Notes: a model not told the origin generated them from the sequence alone. A stretch of 64,000 nucleotides of DNA from Metabacillus arenae (GCF_014773385.1 NZ_JACXAI010000007.1:124001-188000), one strand, 5' to 3'; positions 36,502-45,387 are shown, numbered from the stretch's first letter. Translations and numbers: made by a program.

Positions 36502-37373
36502 CTTCGTTTTCCTCCAAACTTTGCAATAAAGACTTCTTCGAGGTTGACAGGAAGTTCATTCCATACTTTTGGCTGTAATGATTTCAGCCAACTCTGCTTT
36601 TCTTCATCGTTTCTTTCTAACAGCAAGGTGTAGAAAACACCTACTTGATCTAAAATAGGAATCCCCTTTCCCCTTATTTTTAATTTCATATCTTCCTCTA
36701 AAGCAACCTGAACCTTAACAAAATCTTCTTTAATTGCTTCAATATCCATGACATTGGATAAAGAATTACCTTCTAGAAAGCCGATTCGATTGCATATGCG
36801 TTCGATATCTTCTAAACGGTGGGAAGTAATGAAAATAGCTGTATTTCGTTCTGCTACTTCATCTACCATGAGCTGGAGCAAATCATGACGAACGACTGCA
36901 TCGATTCCATCTGTTGGTTCATCAAGTAAAATAACAGCCGGCTTAATGGCAAAAGCCATAATTAAGGCTAGCTGTTTCTTTAAACCTGTAGAAAGCTCTC
37001 GATATTTTTTCGTTTCAGGAATATCATATCGGTTCATTAATTCATTAGCATATGTGACATCAAAATCAGGGTAAATCTCTTTTAAGATTCTGACTAGCTG
37101 CTTGTAAGTAAACCTTTCATAGAAGGAATTTATAACAGGAACATAGACAACCTTTCTTTTCACAAGTGGATGATCTTTAATTGAAATATCTTCAAATAAT
37201 ACATCGCCGTTATCTGGCAAAATAATTTGTTCAATGATTCTTAATAATGTCGTTTTTCCCGAACCATTTCTTCCTAATAAACCAAATATTTCTCCTGCTT
37301 GTATGTTTAAGGAGACATTTTCCAGCACGGCTTCACCATCAAGTGTTTTTGTTATATTTTGTATGTCAAGCAC
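36495..37373 (-). CDS. ytrB: ABC transporter ATP-binding protein (YtrB)
   Basis: The 292-residue ATPase has Walker A GLLGRNGSGKTTLLRII (about 32-48, quoted in part), Walker B VILLDEPTDGID (about 152-163) and H-loop ITSHRLEDIE (about 183-192). The signature is LSTGLKKQLALIMAF (about 131-145), where the usual SGGQ is STGL, as in other YtrB/EcsA-type proteins. Start is GTG after GGAGG. It overlaps ytrA by 8 bases. Confidence 0.87.
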   Translation of the reverse strand: MLDIQNITKTLDGEAVLENVSLNIQAGEIFGLLGRNGSGKTTLLRIIEQIILPDNGDVLFEDISIKDHPLVKRKVVYVPVINSFYERFTYKQLVRILKEIYPDFDVTYANELMNRYDIPETKKYRELSTGLKKQLALIMAFAIKPAVILLDEPTDGIDAVVRHDLLQLMVDEVAERNTAIFITSHRLEDIERICNRIGFLEGNSLSNVMDIEAIKEDFVKVQVALEEDMKLKIRGKGIPILDQVGVFYTLLLERNDEEKQSWLKSLQPKVWNELPVNLEEVFIAKFGGKRRW

Positions 37374-37755
37374 GTCCTTTACCTCCTATTTCTTTTTTTA
37401 TCTCCTCGATCCATGTATGAATTTCATTTATATCCATTCCTGCATAGAAGGCGTCTATGATTACTTGTTTCAGTTGTTCTTTAATCATATTAATCTTCCC
37501 CTCATCAAGCGTTTTTTGAGCATTTTCCGAGACAAAGGTTCCTCTGCCGCGCAATGTTTCAATGATTCCTTCTCGTTCGAGCTCCTTATAGGCCTTACTC
37601 ACTGTATTAGGATTGGCAATTATGATCGTCGCCATTTCCCGAACGGATGGAAGCTTATCACCAGGTTTTAATACTCCTTTTAAACACAGCTCTTTCAACT
37701 GCTGGATAATCTGTTCATAAATAGGGGTTGAACTCCGTGGATCAATTTGTACCAT
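37366..37755 (-). CDS. ytrA: GntR-family repressor of the ytr operon (YtrA)
   Basis: The regulator is short (129 residues, YtrA subfamily). The winged helix is STPIYEQIIQQLKELCLKG (about 9-27) with LPSVREMATIIIANPNTVSKAYKELEREG (about 35-63, quoted in part for the recognition helix). The short C-terminal helices only dimerise; no ligand domain is present. In B. subtilis YtrA represses its own operon and releases it upon cell-wall antibiotics. It is first in the operon, and a palindrome lies directly upstream. ATG at 37755 follows AAGGGGAG. Confidence 0.88.
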   Translation of the reverse strand: MVQIDPRSSTPIYEQIIQQLKELCLKGVLKPGDKLPSVREMATIIIANPNTVSKAYKELEREGIIETLRGRGTFVSENAQKTLDEGKINMIKEQLKQVIIDAFYAGMDINEIHTWIEEIKKEIGGKGRA

Positions 37756-37790
37756 CAATCTCCCCTTCTTTCTCTCCTTTTATGTCGCCA

Positions 37791-37831
37791 TTGTATTAAT
37801 TGTACTATTATGTTTAATACACTTAATACAA
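37791..37831. promoter_or_regulatory. Probable YtrA operator
   Basis: TGTATTAA (37792-37799) is followed after 14 bases by TTAATACA (37814-37821) and again by TTAATACA (37823-37830). The TGTA-N-TACA type and place fit a GntR/YtrA dimer site covering the operon promoter. Confidence 0.65.
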
Positions 37832-37930
37832 TACACATGGAAGTTCAAAAAGTCAATACGATAATTCATTTCAAAGCAAAGCCAGGCTCTCTTTCTCTTA
37901 CTAAGAGATGCCTGGCATGTTTGTTATCCT

Positions 37931-38101
37931 TTATTCTGTATGTTCAGTACGTTGTTTCGATTTGATTGGCTGACCCTGATTTTTATATTTCTTTTTAGAT
38001 GTTTTTACTGGATCATATTCTTTTCCAAATTCTACGTCATTGCTATTTATACCGTTTTTTGTTTTTTGTTCAGGATTATTTTGCTTTGAACGTTTTTTCA
38101 T
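37931..38101 (-). CDS. Small basic, polar protein, function unknown
   Basis: The predicted protein has 56 residues, opening MKKRSKQNNPEQKTKNG, rich in lysine, asparagine and glutamine, with no hydrophobic core. The composition recalls small acid-soluble spore proteins, but no known family is recognised. AAGGAGCG lies 7 bases before the ATG, which makes translation likely. It lies directly downstream of ytzC in the same direction. Confidence 0.6.
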   Translation of the reverse strand: MKKRSKQNNPEQKTKNGINSNDVEFGKEYDPVKTSKKKYKNQGQPIKSKQRTEHTE

Positions 38102-38112
38102 CAAATCGCTCC

Positions 38113-38376
38113 TTAGTGTCTTAGCAAGATCATTTCATTTTGAAGCTGTTGAAGCTGAAGCCGCATTCTATATAGCTGCTCCTTTTGTTGATCATTAGCA
38201 CTTAAGGATAGTTTATTAAGATCGTTTACTGTATCCTCAAGCATCTGCTGAGCCTTCATATATTCGGTATCATTAAAATGCTCTTGCTTTGCCCCTGTTT
38301 CGTACTGCTCCCTTGCATAGCGAAGTGTATCCTCACCCTGCTGCAAGTAATCCTCTACAGATTGTCTTGTTGCCAA
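38113..38376 (-). CDS. ytzC: YtzC family protein (DUF2524)
   Basis: The helical, glutamine-rich protein has 87 residues: ATRQSVEDYLQQGEDTLRYA at the start and NDQQKEQLYRMRLQLQQLQNEMILL at the end (quoted in part), which I recognise as YtzC. It probably forms a helical hairpin or coiled coil. The TTG at 38376 is chosen because AAAGGGGGCG lies just upstream and because the family begins at this residue; the frame runs 14 codons further. Function is unknown. Confidence 0.78.
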   Translation of the reverse strand: MATRQSVEDYLQQGEDTLRYAREQYETGAKQEHFNDTEYMKAQQMLEDTVNDLNKLSLSANDQQKEQLYRMRLQLQQLQNEMILLRH

Positions 38377-38567
38377 AACAAACGCCCCCTTTAAGGTTGA
38401 TGAATAGATATTCATCATGATTAGTTTGTATCAAGCTGCTGCAAATCTGGCATAAAAAAATATGGAACTTTAGGGCTAACATCTTTTACATTTGTTTCTT
38501 GCAGCTGCCCATGATAAAATTTTAAAATGGCTTCATTTAGGATGATATTAAAAGGAGGTTGCTGAAT

Positions 38568-39536
38568 GTGAATCAGACAAACCCTTTCTTATATGCAAGT
38601 GATGATAAGCGTTATCACACATGGAATTATCATTTAAGACAAACATTCGGTCACAAAGTGTTCAAGGTAGCACTTGATGGCGGCTTTGACTGCCCTAATC
38701 GTGATGGAACAGTAGCTCATGGCGGATGCACTTTTTGCAGTGCAGCTGGCTCTGGTGACTTTGCTGGTAATCGTGCAGAAGATCTTGTCACTCAATTTAA
38801 CGACATTAAAAGAAAAATGCATAAAAAATGGAAAGATGGCAAATATATGGCCTATTTTCAAGCCTTTACAAATACACATGCGCCTGTTAGTGAATTACGA
38901 GAAAAATATGAAGCAGTACTAGATCTTAACGGTGTCATTGGTCTTTCGATTGCGACTCGTCCGGATTGTTTGCCAGACGATGTTGTCGAGTATCTTGCTG
39001 AGTTAAATGAGAGAACTTATTTATGGGTAGAACTAGGCCTGCAAACGGTTCATGAAAGAACGGCCATGTTAATTAACCGTGCACATGATTTTCAATGTTA
39101 TGTAGACGGTGTCAATAAATTGCGTAAACATGGAATCCGTGTCTGTTCTCATATTATTAACGGATTGCCTTTAGAAAATTACAAGATGATGATGGAAACT
39201 GCTCAAGCAGTAGCTAAACTAGATGTACAGGGAATTAAAATTCACTTGCTGCATCTTTTAAAAGGTACACCAATGGTGAAACAATATGAAAAGGGAAAAT
39301 TGGACTTCCTGTCTCTTGAAGAATACGTTAGTCTTGTCTGTGATCAGCTTGAAATCATTCCGCCTGAAATGATTGTTCACAGAATTACTGGTGACGGACC
39401 AATTGATTTGATGATTGGACCTATGTGGAGTGTTAACAAATGGGAAGTTTTAAATGCAATTGATGCAGAGCTAAAACGCAGAGGCAGCTATCAAGGGAAA
39501 TTTTTCAAACAACCGAAATTGGAGATTTCTAAATGA
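38568..39536 (+). CDS. ytqA: Radical SAM protein of the TIGR01212 family (YtqA)
   Basis: The 322-residue radical-SAM enzyme has its cluster cysteines in the N-terminal region FDCPNRDGTVAHGGCTFC (about 40-57). ELGLQTVHERTAMLINRAHDF (about 155-175, quoted in part) and HIINGLPLENYKMMMETA (about 193-210) are typical of the family. Its substrate is not firmly known, though the family lies close to tRNA/rRNA-modifying enzymes. AAGGAGG lies 8 bases before the GTG at 38568; the TTG at 38559 would touch that site and is rejected. It overlaps ytqB (ATGA). Confidence 0.85.
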   Translation: MNQTNPFLYASDDKRYHTWNYHLRQTFGHKVFKVALDGGFDCPNRDGTVAHGGCTFCSAAGSGDFAGNRAEDLVTQFNDIKRKMHKKWKDGKYMAYFQAFTNTHAPVSELREKYEAVLDLNGVIGLSIATRPDCLPDDVVEYLAELNERTYLWVELGLQTVHERTAMLINRAHDFQCYVDGVNKLRKHGIRVCSHIINGLPLENYKMMMETAQAVAKLDVQGIKIHLLHLLKGTPMVKQYEKGKLDFLSLEEYVSLVCDQLEIIPPEMIVHRITGDGPIDLMIGPMWSVNKWEVLNAIDAELKRRGSYQGKFFKQPKLEISK

Positions 39537-40105
39537 GGCTAACAAGAATACTGCCTTTTAGTAAGCATTTGCTATCTACTGCTGCAGCTGCTGGCGATAT
39601 CGTCATTGACGCAACAGCCGGGAATGGACTTGACACCGTTTTTTTGGCAGAGCTTGTCGGGGAATACGGACATGTCTACGGCTTTGATATTCAGGAAGAG
39701 GCGATTTTAAACACTGCAAACCGGTTAAAGGAAAAGGATTTAGAAAGCCGCGCCACGTTAACTTTAGACAGCCATGAAATGGTAAAGAAACACATACCTG
39801 TTAAATTTCATGGACAGGCTTCAGCAGCCATTTTTAATCTTGGTTATTTGCCTGGCGGAAACAAAGCGATCACAACAGCTCCCTCTTCAACGATATTGGC
39901 AATTGAAGAAATTCTTGATCTCCTAAAGCCTGAGGGCATAATTATCATTGTCATCTATCATGGGCATGAAACAGGAAAAATGGAACGTGATGCGATCATT
40001 CAATACGCCATGTCGATTGATCAGAAAAAAGCTCATGTCCTGAAATACCAGTTCATAAACCAAGCAAACAACCCTCCGTTTATAGTTGCGATTGAAAAGC
40101 GGTAA
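39533..40105 (+). CDS. ytqB: SAM-dependent methyltransferase YtqB
   Basis: The Rossmann methyltransferase has 190 residues. The SAM-binding motif is VIDATAGNGLDTVFLAELVG (about 23-42), followed by VYGFDIQ (about 47-53); the motif NLGYLPGGNKAI (about 103-114) marks the YtqB family (rRNA methylase-like). Its start overlaps the stop of the radical-SAM gene ytqA, and the pair is conserved in Firmicutes, which suggests that they work on the same RNA. The exact modification is not established here. Confidence 0.87.
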   Translation: MRLTRILPFSKHLLSTAAAAGDIVIDATAGNGLDTVFLAELVGEYGHVYGFDIQEEAILNTANRLKEKDLESRATLTLDSHEMVKKHIPVKFHGQASAAIFNLGYLPGGNKAITTAPSSTILAIEEILDLLKPEGIIIIVIYHGHETGKMERDAIIQYAMSIDQKKAHVLKYQFINQANNPPFIVAIEKR

Positions 40106-40203
40106 TCATATATTTCACGCTTTTTCTTATGAGAAAAGCACAAAGTTTAAAGTATTTTACTCGGCAGTAAAAATGTCAATGCCTTATGGCTCCTAAATAC
40201 AAA

Positions 40204-40241
40204 ATAAAGGCCGGTTCAAGAATTTGAACGGCCTTTTTTTA
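40204..40241. terminator. Bidirectional terminator between ytqB and ytpB
   Basis: AAAGGCCGgTTCAA pairs with TTGAACGGCCTTT around a 4-base loop, with T7 on the right. Confidence 0.82.
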
Positions 40242-40242
40242 G

Positions 40243-41325
40243 TTATGAGCTTTTACTCCAGCCTATTCTCTGAATAGCCCTATATGCCCTTCCATTTAAA
40301 TAAAAAAAGTAAGAGGTTTTACCGCTCTTTTTTATTAAGGATTTTGCTAATTGATTAATGGCTTTTTCACCTGTTTTTACTTTTTCATCAGATAAATACA
40401 AACCCAGCAATCCCTTGTGAACAAGCTTGTGGAATTTTTGATGAGGAATATCTGCTAAATGATCATCTGCTTTTTGTATGAAATGCTCCAGTCTGCTTTG
40501 CATTTCATTTGTCGAGCTATAATAGCTGCAGAAATTTAAGTCCCCGCCTTTTTTGTCTTCTTCTTGATCGATAAAATAATCAAGCAGAATGTGCAGCCCC
40601 TGTACATAAGGAAAATAGCTTTTTCTTATTTTATTAGCCAGCTTCTCATTAAAATAAGAATTGAAACCATAAGAAACTAGGCAGAAGATACCAAGGGTAG
40701 ACCCTGTACAAGCTGAAAACTCGTACCATTTTAGATCAGGGTAACAATTTTTGTAACGTTCAAACCATTCCTCCAAGCGGGGTAATCTTTCCTCGGGCTT
40801 TACATGCTTATGTACTTGCAAATCACAATAATAACCTGCCAGCTCTAATAGGTGCGTTTTTATTAGCGTATAATGATCTAATTGACTTAAAACATTTTGG
40901 CAGGTTGCAACAAGCTCATGCAGATAGCCTCCATCGTCCTTTTCATGCCGATGCTGATAATATTTTTTTAAAGGCTCACCAACCGTTAGGGCATCGAGCA
41001 TGGATTGATGGAGCATCCGAAAATCCACTGGATCAAGAGAAGTACTTCGATCACACAAATTATCCAAATAATCACTTATCGTTTGATAAGCAACAATAAA
41101 TTCTACACATTTGTGCTTATGAGCTCCAGCGATAATAGCGAGGATGCCTCCACCCTCACAATGAAACGTCTTGGTTGCGATGCTTTGCATTGCTTGCTTT
41201 TTAAGCTCCTGATCCGGGATTAGCTGAGCTTTGTTTTTCCATTTATTTAAATGAAAATGAACAATCGGAAAAATTTCTCTATAGACTTTTGTCATCAGCC
41301 CTAATGGGTGTTTAGGAATTGACAT
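40243..41325 (-). CDS. ytpB: Tetraprenyl-beta-curcumene synthase (YtpB)
   Basis: YtpB cyclises tetraprenyl diphosphate to tetraprenyl-beta-curcumene, on the way to the C35 terpenes (sesquarterpenes) found in Bacillus spores. The 360-residue all-helical protein belongs to the large terpene-cyclase family. The acidic motifs DYLDNLCD (about 86-93) and DYFIDQEEDKKGGD (about 248-261) fit metal-diphosphate binding. The ATG at 41325 (MSIPKHPLGLMTKVYR) matches the known N-terminus better than the GTG 12 bases upstream. It overlaps ytpA by 14 bases. Confidence 0.85.
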   Translation of the reverse strand: MSIPKHPLGLMTKVYREIFPIVHFHLNKWKNKAQLIPDQELKKQAMQSIATKTFHCEGGGILAIIAGAHKHKCVEFIVAYQTISDYLDNLCDRSTSLDPVDFRMLHQSMLDALTVGEPLKKYYQHRHEKDDGGYLHELVATCQNVLSQLDHYTLIKTHLLELAGYYCDLQVHKHVKPEERLPRLEEWFERYKNCYPDLKWYEFSACTGSTLGIFCLVSYGFNSYFNEKLANKIRKSYFPYVQGLHILLDYFIDQEEDKKGGDLNFCSYYSSTNEMQSRLEHFIQKADDHLADIPHQKFHKLVHKGLLGLYLSDEKVKTGEKAINQLAKSLIKKSGKTSYFFYLNGRAYRAIQRIGWSKSS

Positions 41326-42118
41326 TTGCGCAATCACCAGCTTCTATTAAGCCGTCAATAAACCATCTCGCTGTGCGAAAAACTTGTTCCTGCTCTGGCT
41401 CATTAAAAATTTCATGATAGCATGTCGGCCATTCTTTAAAGCTTTTCTCGGAAATATCGACTTTATTAAACCATTTTTTAACGGCTGACTTGTCAACTAT
41501 TTTATCCTCGCCGCCTTGCATTACTAAAAGTGGAATATCTGGAAATTTTCCAATTTGCATATGCGCTTGTTCCATTGCTCCTAAAAGCTCACGATACCAC
41601 CTGACAGAAACCTTTGTCACATAAAGAGAATCATTTTCATCCACTTCCCAAACCGCTTTATTCCTTGTAGCCAATTGAATGGAAAGCTTTGAATCGACCT
41701 TAAAGGTAGGAGCCACTACATTAAGACCTCTGGAGAGAATCTCCATTGCCTTATTTGGTTTATAGGCCACACCAAGACAAGGCGAAGACAGTAAAACTCC
41801 TGCAATCTTGTGATGTTTTTCCTGCAAAGCCCTGATAGCAATTAATCCTCCCATGCTATGCCCAAGTACGAAAACAGGTAAGTCATAGCTGAATGCATCT
41901 TTCAGCCATTCATTTACAACCACAATATACTCATCAAACGCATCAATATGCCCTCTTCTTCTTGTGGAGGTGCCTTGTCCAGGAAGATCTCCCATCACCA
42001 CATGGTAGCCTGCACATCTCCACATTTCCACAAGCCATTTATATCTCCCATGGTGCTCTGCAGCTCCATGAATAATAACAATGACTCCTTTTGGATTATC
42101 TGCTTTCCAGCTCCACAT
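41312..42118 (-). CDS. ytpA: Alpha/beta-hydrolase, lysophospholipase YtpA
   Basis: The 268-residue hydrolase has the nucleophile serine in VLGHSMGGLIAIRAL (about 83-97), the oxyanion region HGAAEHHGRYKWL (about 19-31), an aspartate in GGEDKIVDKSA and a histidine in CYHEIFNEPE (about 240). In B. subtilis YtpA makes the phospholipid antibiotic bacilysocin and forms an operon with ytpB. The start ATG at 42118 has GAGGTGG 5 bases upstream. Function is inferred from family and order. Confidence 0.85.
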   Translation of the reverse strand: MWSWKADNPKGVIVIIHGAAEHHGRYKWLVEMWRCAGYHVVMGDLPGQGTSTRRRGHIDAFDEYIVVVNEWLKDAFSYDLPVFVLGHSMGGLIAIRALQEKHHKIAGVLLSSPCLGVAYKPNKAMEILSRGLNVVAPTFKVDSKLSIQLATRNKAVWEVDENDSLYVTKVSVRWYRELLGAMEQAHMQIGKFPDIPLLVMQGGEDKIVDKSAVKKWFNKVDISEKSFKEWPTCYHEIFNEPEQEQVFRTARWFIDGLIEAGDCANVNS

Positions 42119-42189
42119 GAATACCACCTCGACTTAAGCAATTTGTTTGCTATAATATTTTTAGTTCATTTTTAGAAAGGATGGATTAA

Positions 42190-42717
42190 ATGTTGTATCC
42201 ATACAAAGAATATAAGCCCGAAATATCTGAAAGTGCCTTTATAGCTGACTATGTAACAATCACAGGTGATGTAAAAATTGGTTCAGAATCGAGCATTTGG
42301 TTTAATACTGTCATTCGAGGAGATGTTGCTCCTACCAGAATAGGTAATCGAGTAAATGTCCAGGACCAATGCTGCCTGCATCAAAGTCCAAATAAGCCGC
42401 TGGTCTTAGAAGATGATGTTACTGTCGGCCACCAAGTAATCTTACATAGTGCCACAATTCGCAGAAATGCCCTAATTGGAATGGGTTCCATCATCCTAGA
42501 CGGTGCAGAAATAGGGGAAGGAGCTTTTGTTGGTGCAGGAAGCTTGGTTCCGCCTGGGAAGAAAATCCCCCCTAATACACTTGCTTTCGGCCGTCCCGCC
42601 AAAATTATAAGGGAATTGAATGAAGAAGACCTTAAGGATATGAAGCGGATACGCCGTGAATATGTAGAAAAAGGCCAATATTATAAAACTGTACAATCAT
42701 CTCCAAACTCATTTTAA
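42190..42717 (+). CDS. ytoA: Gamma-carbonic-anhydrase-like hexapeptide-repeat protein YtoA
   Basis: The left-handed beta-helix protein (175 residues) has repeats such as IGSESSIWFNTVIRGD (about 31-46) and IGEGAFVGAGSLVPPGK (about 104-120). The three metal histidines are seen in CCLHQS (about 65) and VGHQVILHS (about 83 and 88). Many such proteins bind zinc but lack proven carbonic anhydrase activity. It is divergent from ytpA, with AGGATGG upstream of the ATG. Confidence 0.88.
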   Translation: MLYPYKEYKPEISESAFIADYVTITGDVKIGSESSIWFNTVIRGDVAPTRIGNRVNVQDQCCLHQSPNKPLVLEDDVTVGHQVILHSATIRRNALIGMGSIILDGAEIGEGAFVGAGSLVPPGKKIPPNTLAFGRPAKIIRELNEEDLKDMKRIRREYVEKGQYYKTVQSSPNSF

Positions 42718-43348
42718 CATCAATCAAACAAAAACTCATTTCAGAAGAAATGCCAAGGGCGCTTTCCTCCGAAGCTAGTGGAGGTATAAAACGAGCCTCC
42801 CGGAAGATTGTCCTGACTTATTGGGAGATTTGTATTTAGTGATATGGGATAGTAAAAATTGAAACTTCCAACAGGATGAGGAAAGTGTCCAACCAAAGGG
42901 TGGCCTATTCAGCCTCAGCTTTTTGAATATACAAATAAATATAAAGTTTTAATCTGAAGACAGTTACCCAACATCTGTCTTCTTTTTTTCTGTAAAGTTT
43001 CAACAGTTAAGAGCAGAATAAAGGTTATAGCAACAAATTCAACTATTTGCATATAGATTTAATATCTAAATATTCTTCTTTTATATGATTGTAAAAAAAA
43101 CAATACTAGTTCTAATAAGGGGAAACGGAGCAATTCGTTATGCATTTGTAAGAGCAGCTTCTCCAGCCTTCCTAGACTAAATAGAAAGATATTCTCTTAT
43201 TATATGCAAGCTCCTACTGAAAAAAACTAACTAAATTTTAAAGTTTTGCAAATATTTAGTGATAAAATCTTAACATTATCTTATCATTCACTAAATATTT
43301 CTAATTTAAAATAGAGAGAAAGATGTTTTTACAAAGGAGCATCATTTT
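42718..43348. other. Long spacer between ytoA and the PAP2 gene
   Basis: About 630 bases without a credible gene. The first part (42740-42860) has GACGAGCC-like and GGCGCT-like pieces that could be a decayed family-1 repeat, but the match is weak. A terminator lies at 42956-42989. The rest is AT-rich and should hold the PAP2 promoter. Confidence 0.4.
42956..42989 (+). terminator. Terminator downstream of ytoA
   Basis: GAAGACAG pairs with CTGTCTTC around an 11-base loop, followed by seven T. It lies about 240 bases after ytoA. Confidence 0.7.
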
Positions 43349-43906
43349 ATGAAAACGAAATTAATTACGAATATGTATGATTTGGAATGCAGACTATTTC
43401 GCAGCGTCAATCGGCACTTTGATCGTAAAATCTGGAATTTTTATTTTCGGCAAGTTACAAATACAGGTGGAGCTACATTCACCATTCTCATTTCCTTATT
43501 TCTTATTTTATTTACAAAGGGGCCAGTCCGCCTAACAGCTATTGCAAGTGCTGCTGCCTTATTAATTAGTCATATACCTGTTGCATTTGTAAAAAAATTA
43601 TATCCGCGAAAACGTCCTTACATTGCATTAATAGAAACAAAAGTATTAGAAAATCCATTACAGGATCATTCTTTTCCATCAGGTCATACAACAGCTATTT
43701 TCTCAGTTATTATCCCATTCCTTTTATTTATGCCTGCTCTCAGCTATATACTGCTGCCACTTGCGGTTAGCGTGGGAATTTCTAGAATGTATTTAGGATT
43801 GCATTATCCATCAGATGTACTTGCTGGTTGTTTATTAGGAACATCATCAGGCTTATTAACTTTTATGATGATAAAAAATTATTTTCCTGCAGCTTTTTAC
43901 CTTTAA
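43349..43906 (+). CDS. PAP2-family membrane phosphatase
   Basis: The 185-residue membrane protein has about five helices. All three phosphatase motifs are present: KKLYPRKRPY (about 89-98), PSGHTTAIFS (about 112-121), and SRMYLGLHYPSDVLAG (about 146-161) with the SR...H...D catalytic set. It should remove phosphate from lipid phosphates or undecaprenyl pyrophosphate outside the membrane. It stands 18 bases before a glycosyltransferase gene and is probably co-transcribed, hinting at glycolipid or undecaprenyl recycling. The exact substrate is unknown. Confidence 0.87.
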   Translation: MKTKLITNMYDLECRLFRSVNRHFDRKIWNFYFRQVTNTGGATFTILISLFLILFTKGPVRLTAIASAAALLISHIPVAFVKKLYPRKRPYIALIETKVLENPLQDHSFPSGHTTAIFSVIIPFLLFMPALSYILLPLAVSVGISRMYLGLHYPSDVLAGCLLGTSSGLLTFMMIKNYFPAAFYL

Positions 43907-43924
43907 AGTTCGGGGGGGAGTTTC

Positions 43925-45067
43925 ATGAGAATTGCGATTTTCACTGATACGTATGCACCAGATGTAAATGGAGTTGCCCGCACATTAAAACGATTTGCCG
44001 ACCACTTAGAGAAGGAAGGATATGAATTTAAAATCTTTGCACCTGAAGGATCAAGAGATACTTTATTCTCAAGTCATATTCATCGGTTTGCAAGTCTGCC
44101 CTTCTTTCTCTACCCTGAGTGTAGATTGGCCCTGCCTAATATGATTCAAGCCAAAAGCGAACTGGTTCGATTTAATCCTGACATTATCCATATTGCTACT
44201 CCATTTAACATTGGTTTGTGCGGCTTGCATTATGCTAAAAAACTAAACATTCCGGTAGTAGGCTCATATCATACTGATTTTGATCAGTATTTAGAATATT
44301 ATGACCTTCAATTTTTTTCAAAGTTTTTATGGAAGTATATGCACTGGTTTCATAAACCTTTAGAAAGAATCTTTGTCCCCTCACATGAAACATTTAACCA
44401 ATTGCACCATCGCGGATTTAATAATTTGCGGATTTGGGGAAGAGGGGTAGATTGCGAACTTTTTCACCCTCGCTATGATCAAAAGGAAGTTCGGGATAGC
44501 TTTCAAATTAAAGAAAAATACATTTTATCCTATGTAGGCCGCCTCGCACCTGAAAAAGATGTAACAACTCTAATGACCATAGCCAAACAACTGCCAGAGG
44601 CATTAAAAAAACAGGTACGCTGGTTAATTGTTGGAGATGGGCCATCTAAACAGGATATGATAAAAGAAGCTCCTGAAAATATGACCTTTGCAGGTTATTT
44701 AAATGGAGAAAATCTTGCGAAAATATATTCAGCTTCAGACCTGTTTGTTTTTCCATCCCCTACTGAAACGTTTGGAAATGTTGTTTTAGAAGCATTAGCA
44801 TCAGGAACCCCTGTAGTTGGAGCAAATTCTGGGGGTGTTAAAAATATCATTCAGCAAGGAAAATCTGGCTTTTTATGTAAACCTCAAGATACAAATCAAT
44901 TTATTCAAAGCATCCAGCAATTATTAAATCATTCATCATTAAAAACTGAAATGAGTTTACATGCCCGTCAATATGCAATCACAAAAACATGGGATCAGAT
45001 TCTAGGCGATTTATTGAAAGAATATGAACAAGTGTTAATAAAACCAGAACAAATCAGATATGCTTGA
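43925..45067 (+). CDS. Family 4 glycosyltransferase
   Basis: The GT-B fold enzyme has 380 residues. The N-terminal domain starts MRIAIFTDTYAPDVNGVART, a typical acceptor-site opening, and carries VVGSYHTDFDQYLEYY (about 112-127). The donor domain has YVGRLAPEKDV (about 203-213) and the EX7E motif in PSPTETFGNVVLEALASGTP (about 276-295, quoted in part). Relatives add a hexose to diacylglycerol or similar lipids. GGGGGGAG precedes the ATG. With the PAP2 gene it forms a two-gene unit between ytoA and asnB. Confidence 0.85.
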   Translation: MRIAIFTDTYAPDVNGVARTLKRFADHLEKEGYEFKIFAPEGSRDTLFSSHIHRFASLPFFLYPECRLALPNMIQAKSELVRFNPDIIHIATPFNIGLCGLHYAKKLNIPVVGSYHTDFDQYLEYYDLQFFSKFLWKYMHWFHKPLERIFVPSHETFNQLHHRGFNNLRIWGRGVDCELFHPRYDQKEVRDSFQIKEKYILSYVGRLAPEKDVTTLMTIAKQLPEALKKQVRWLIVGDGPSKQDMIKEAPENMTFAGYLNGENLAKIYSASDLFVFPSPTETFGNVVLEALASGTPVVGANSGGVKNIIQQGKSGFLCKPQDTNQFIQSIQQLLNHSSLKTEMSLHARQYAITKTWDQILGDLLKEYEQVLIKPEQIRYA

Positions 45068-45073
45068 TCTAGA

Positions 45074-45304
45074 TGTGAGAGGTCTGAAGTGGGAAAGGAT
45101 AAAATCACCGAAAAAGCTGATTTCTATTTAAATAAAACCTGCCTATATCTCCTTTTACTTTTGAAAACTCTAAACATTTTGAAATTAAAGCAATCGATGT
45201 CTCGCCGATTGCTTCTATTCTCACCTCTCATTTCTCACCTCTAAAAGTGAGAGGTCTGAAGTGGGAATGGATGAAATCGCCGAAAACGCCGATTTCTTTT
45301 TATA
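45074..45304 (+). repeat. Family-2 dispersed repeat, copy 1 (A-B-A layout)
   Basis: Unit A (GTGAGAGGTCTGAAGTGGGAA, GGATaAAATCaCCGAAAA) appears at 45074 and again at 45247. Between them lies unit B: GCAATCGATGTCTCGCCGATTGC (an imperfect hairpin) followed by CTCACCTCTCA, which is the reverse complement of part of A. The element can fold over its whole length. It lies between the glycosyltransferase and asnB. Confidence 0.8.
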
Positions 45305-45352
45305 ACATCATTCACATACCATTACCACAACTGTTATACGTTAAAGCATAAT

Positions 45353-45387
45353 AAAAGCAGGTCCTAAAGAAGACCTGCTTTTGTTTT
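45353..45387 (-). terminator. Terminator of asnB
   Basis: AAAAGCAGGTC pairs with GACCTGCTTTT around an 8-base loop; A run left gives the U run for asnB. Confidence 0.75.

Noticed and set aside
42740-42860. Possible ninth copy of the family-1 repeat
   Set aside because: Only scattered pieces (AAGGGCGCT, AAACGAGCCTCC) agree; tail and arms are missing, so the match may be chance.
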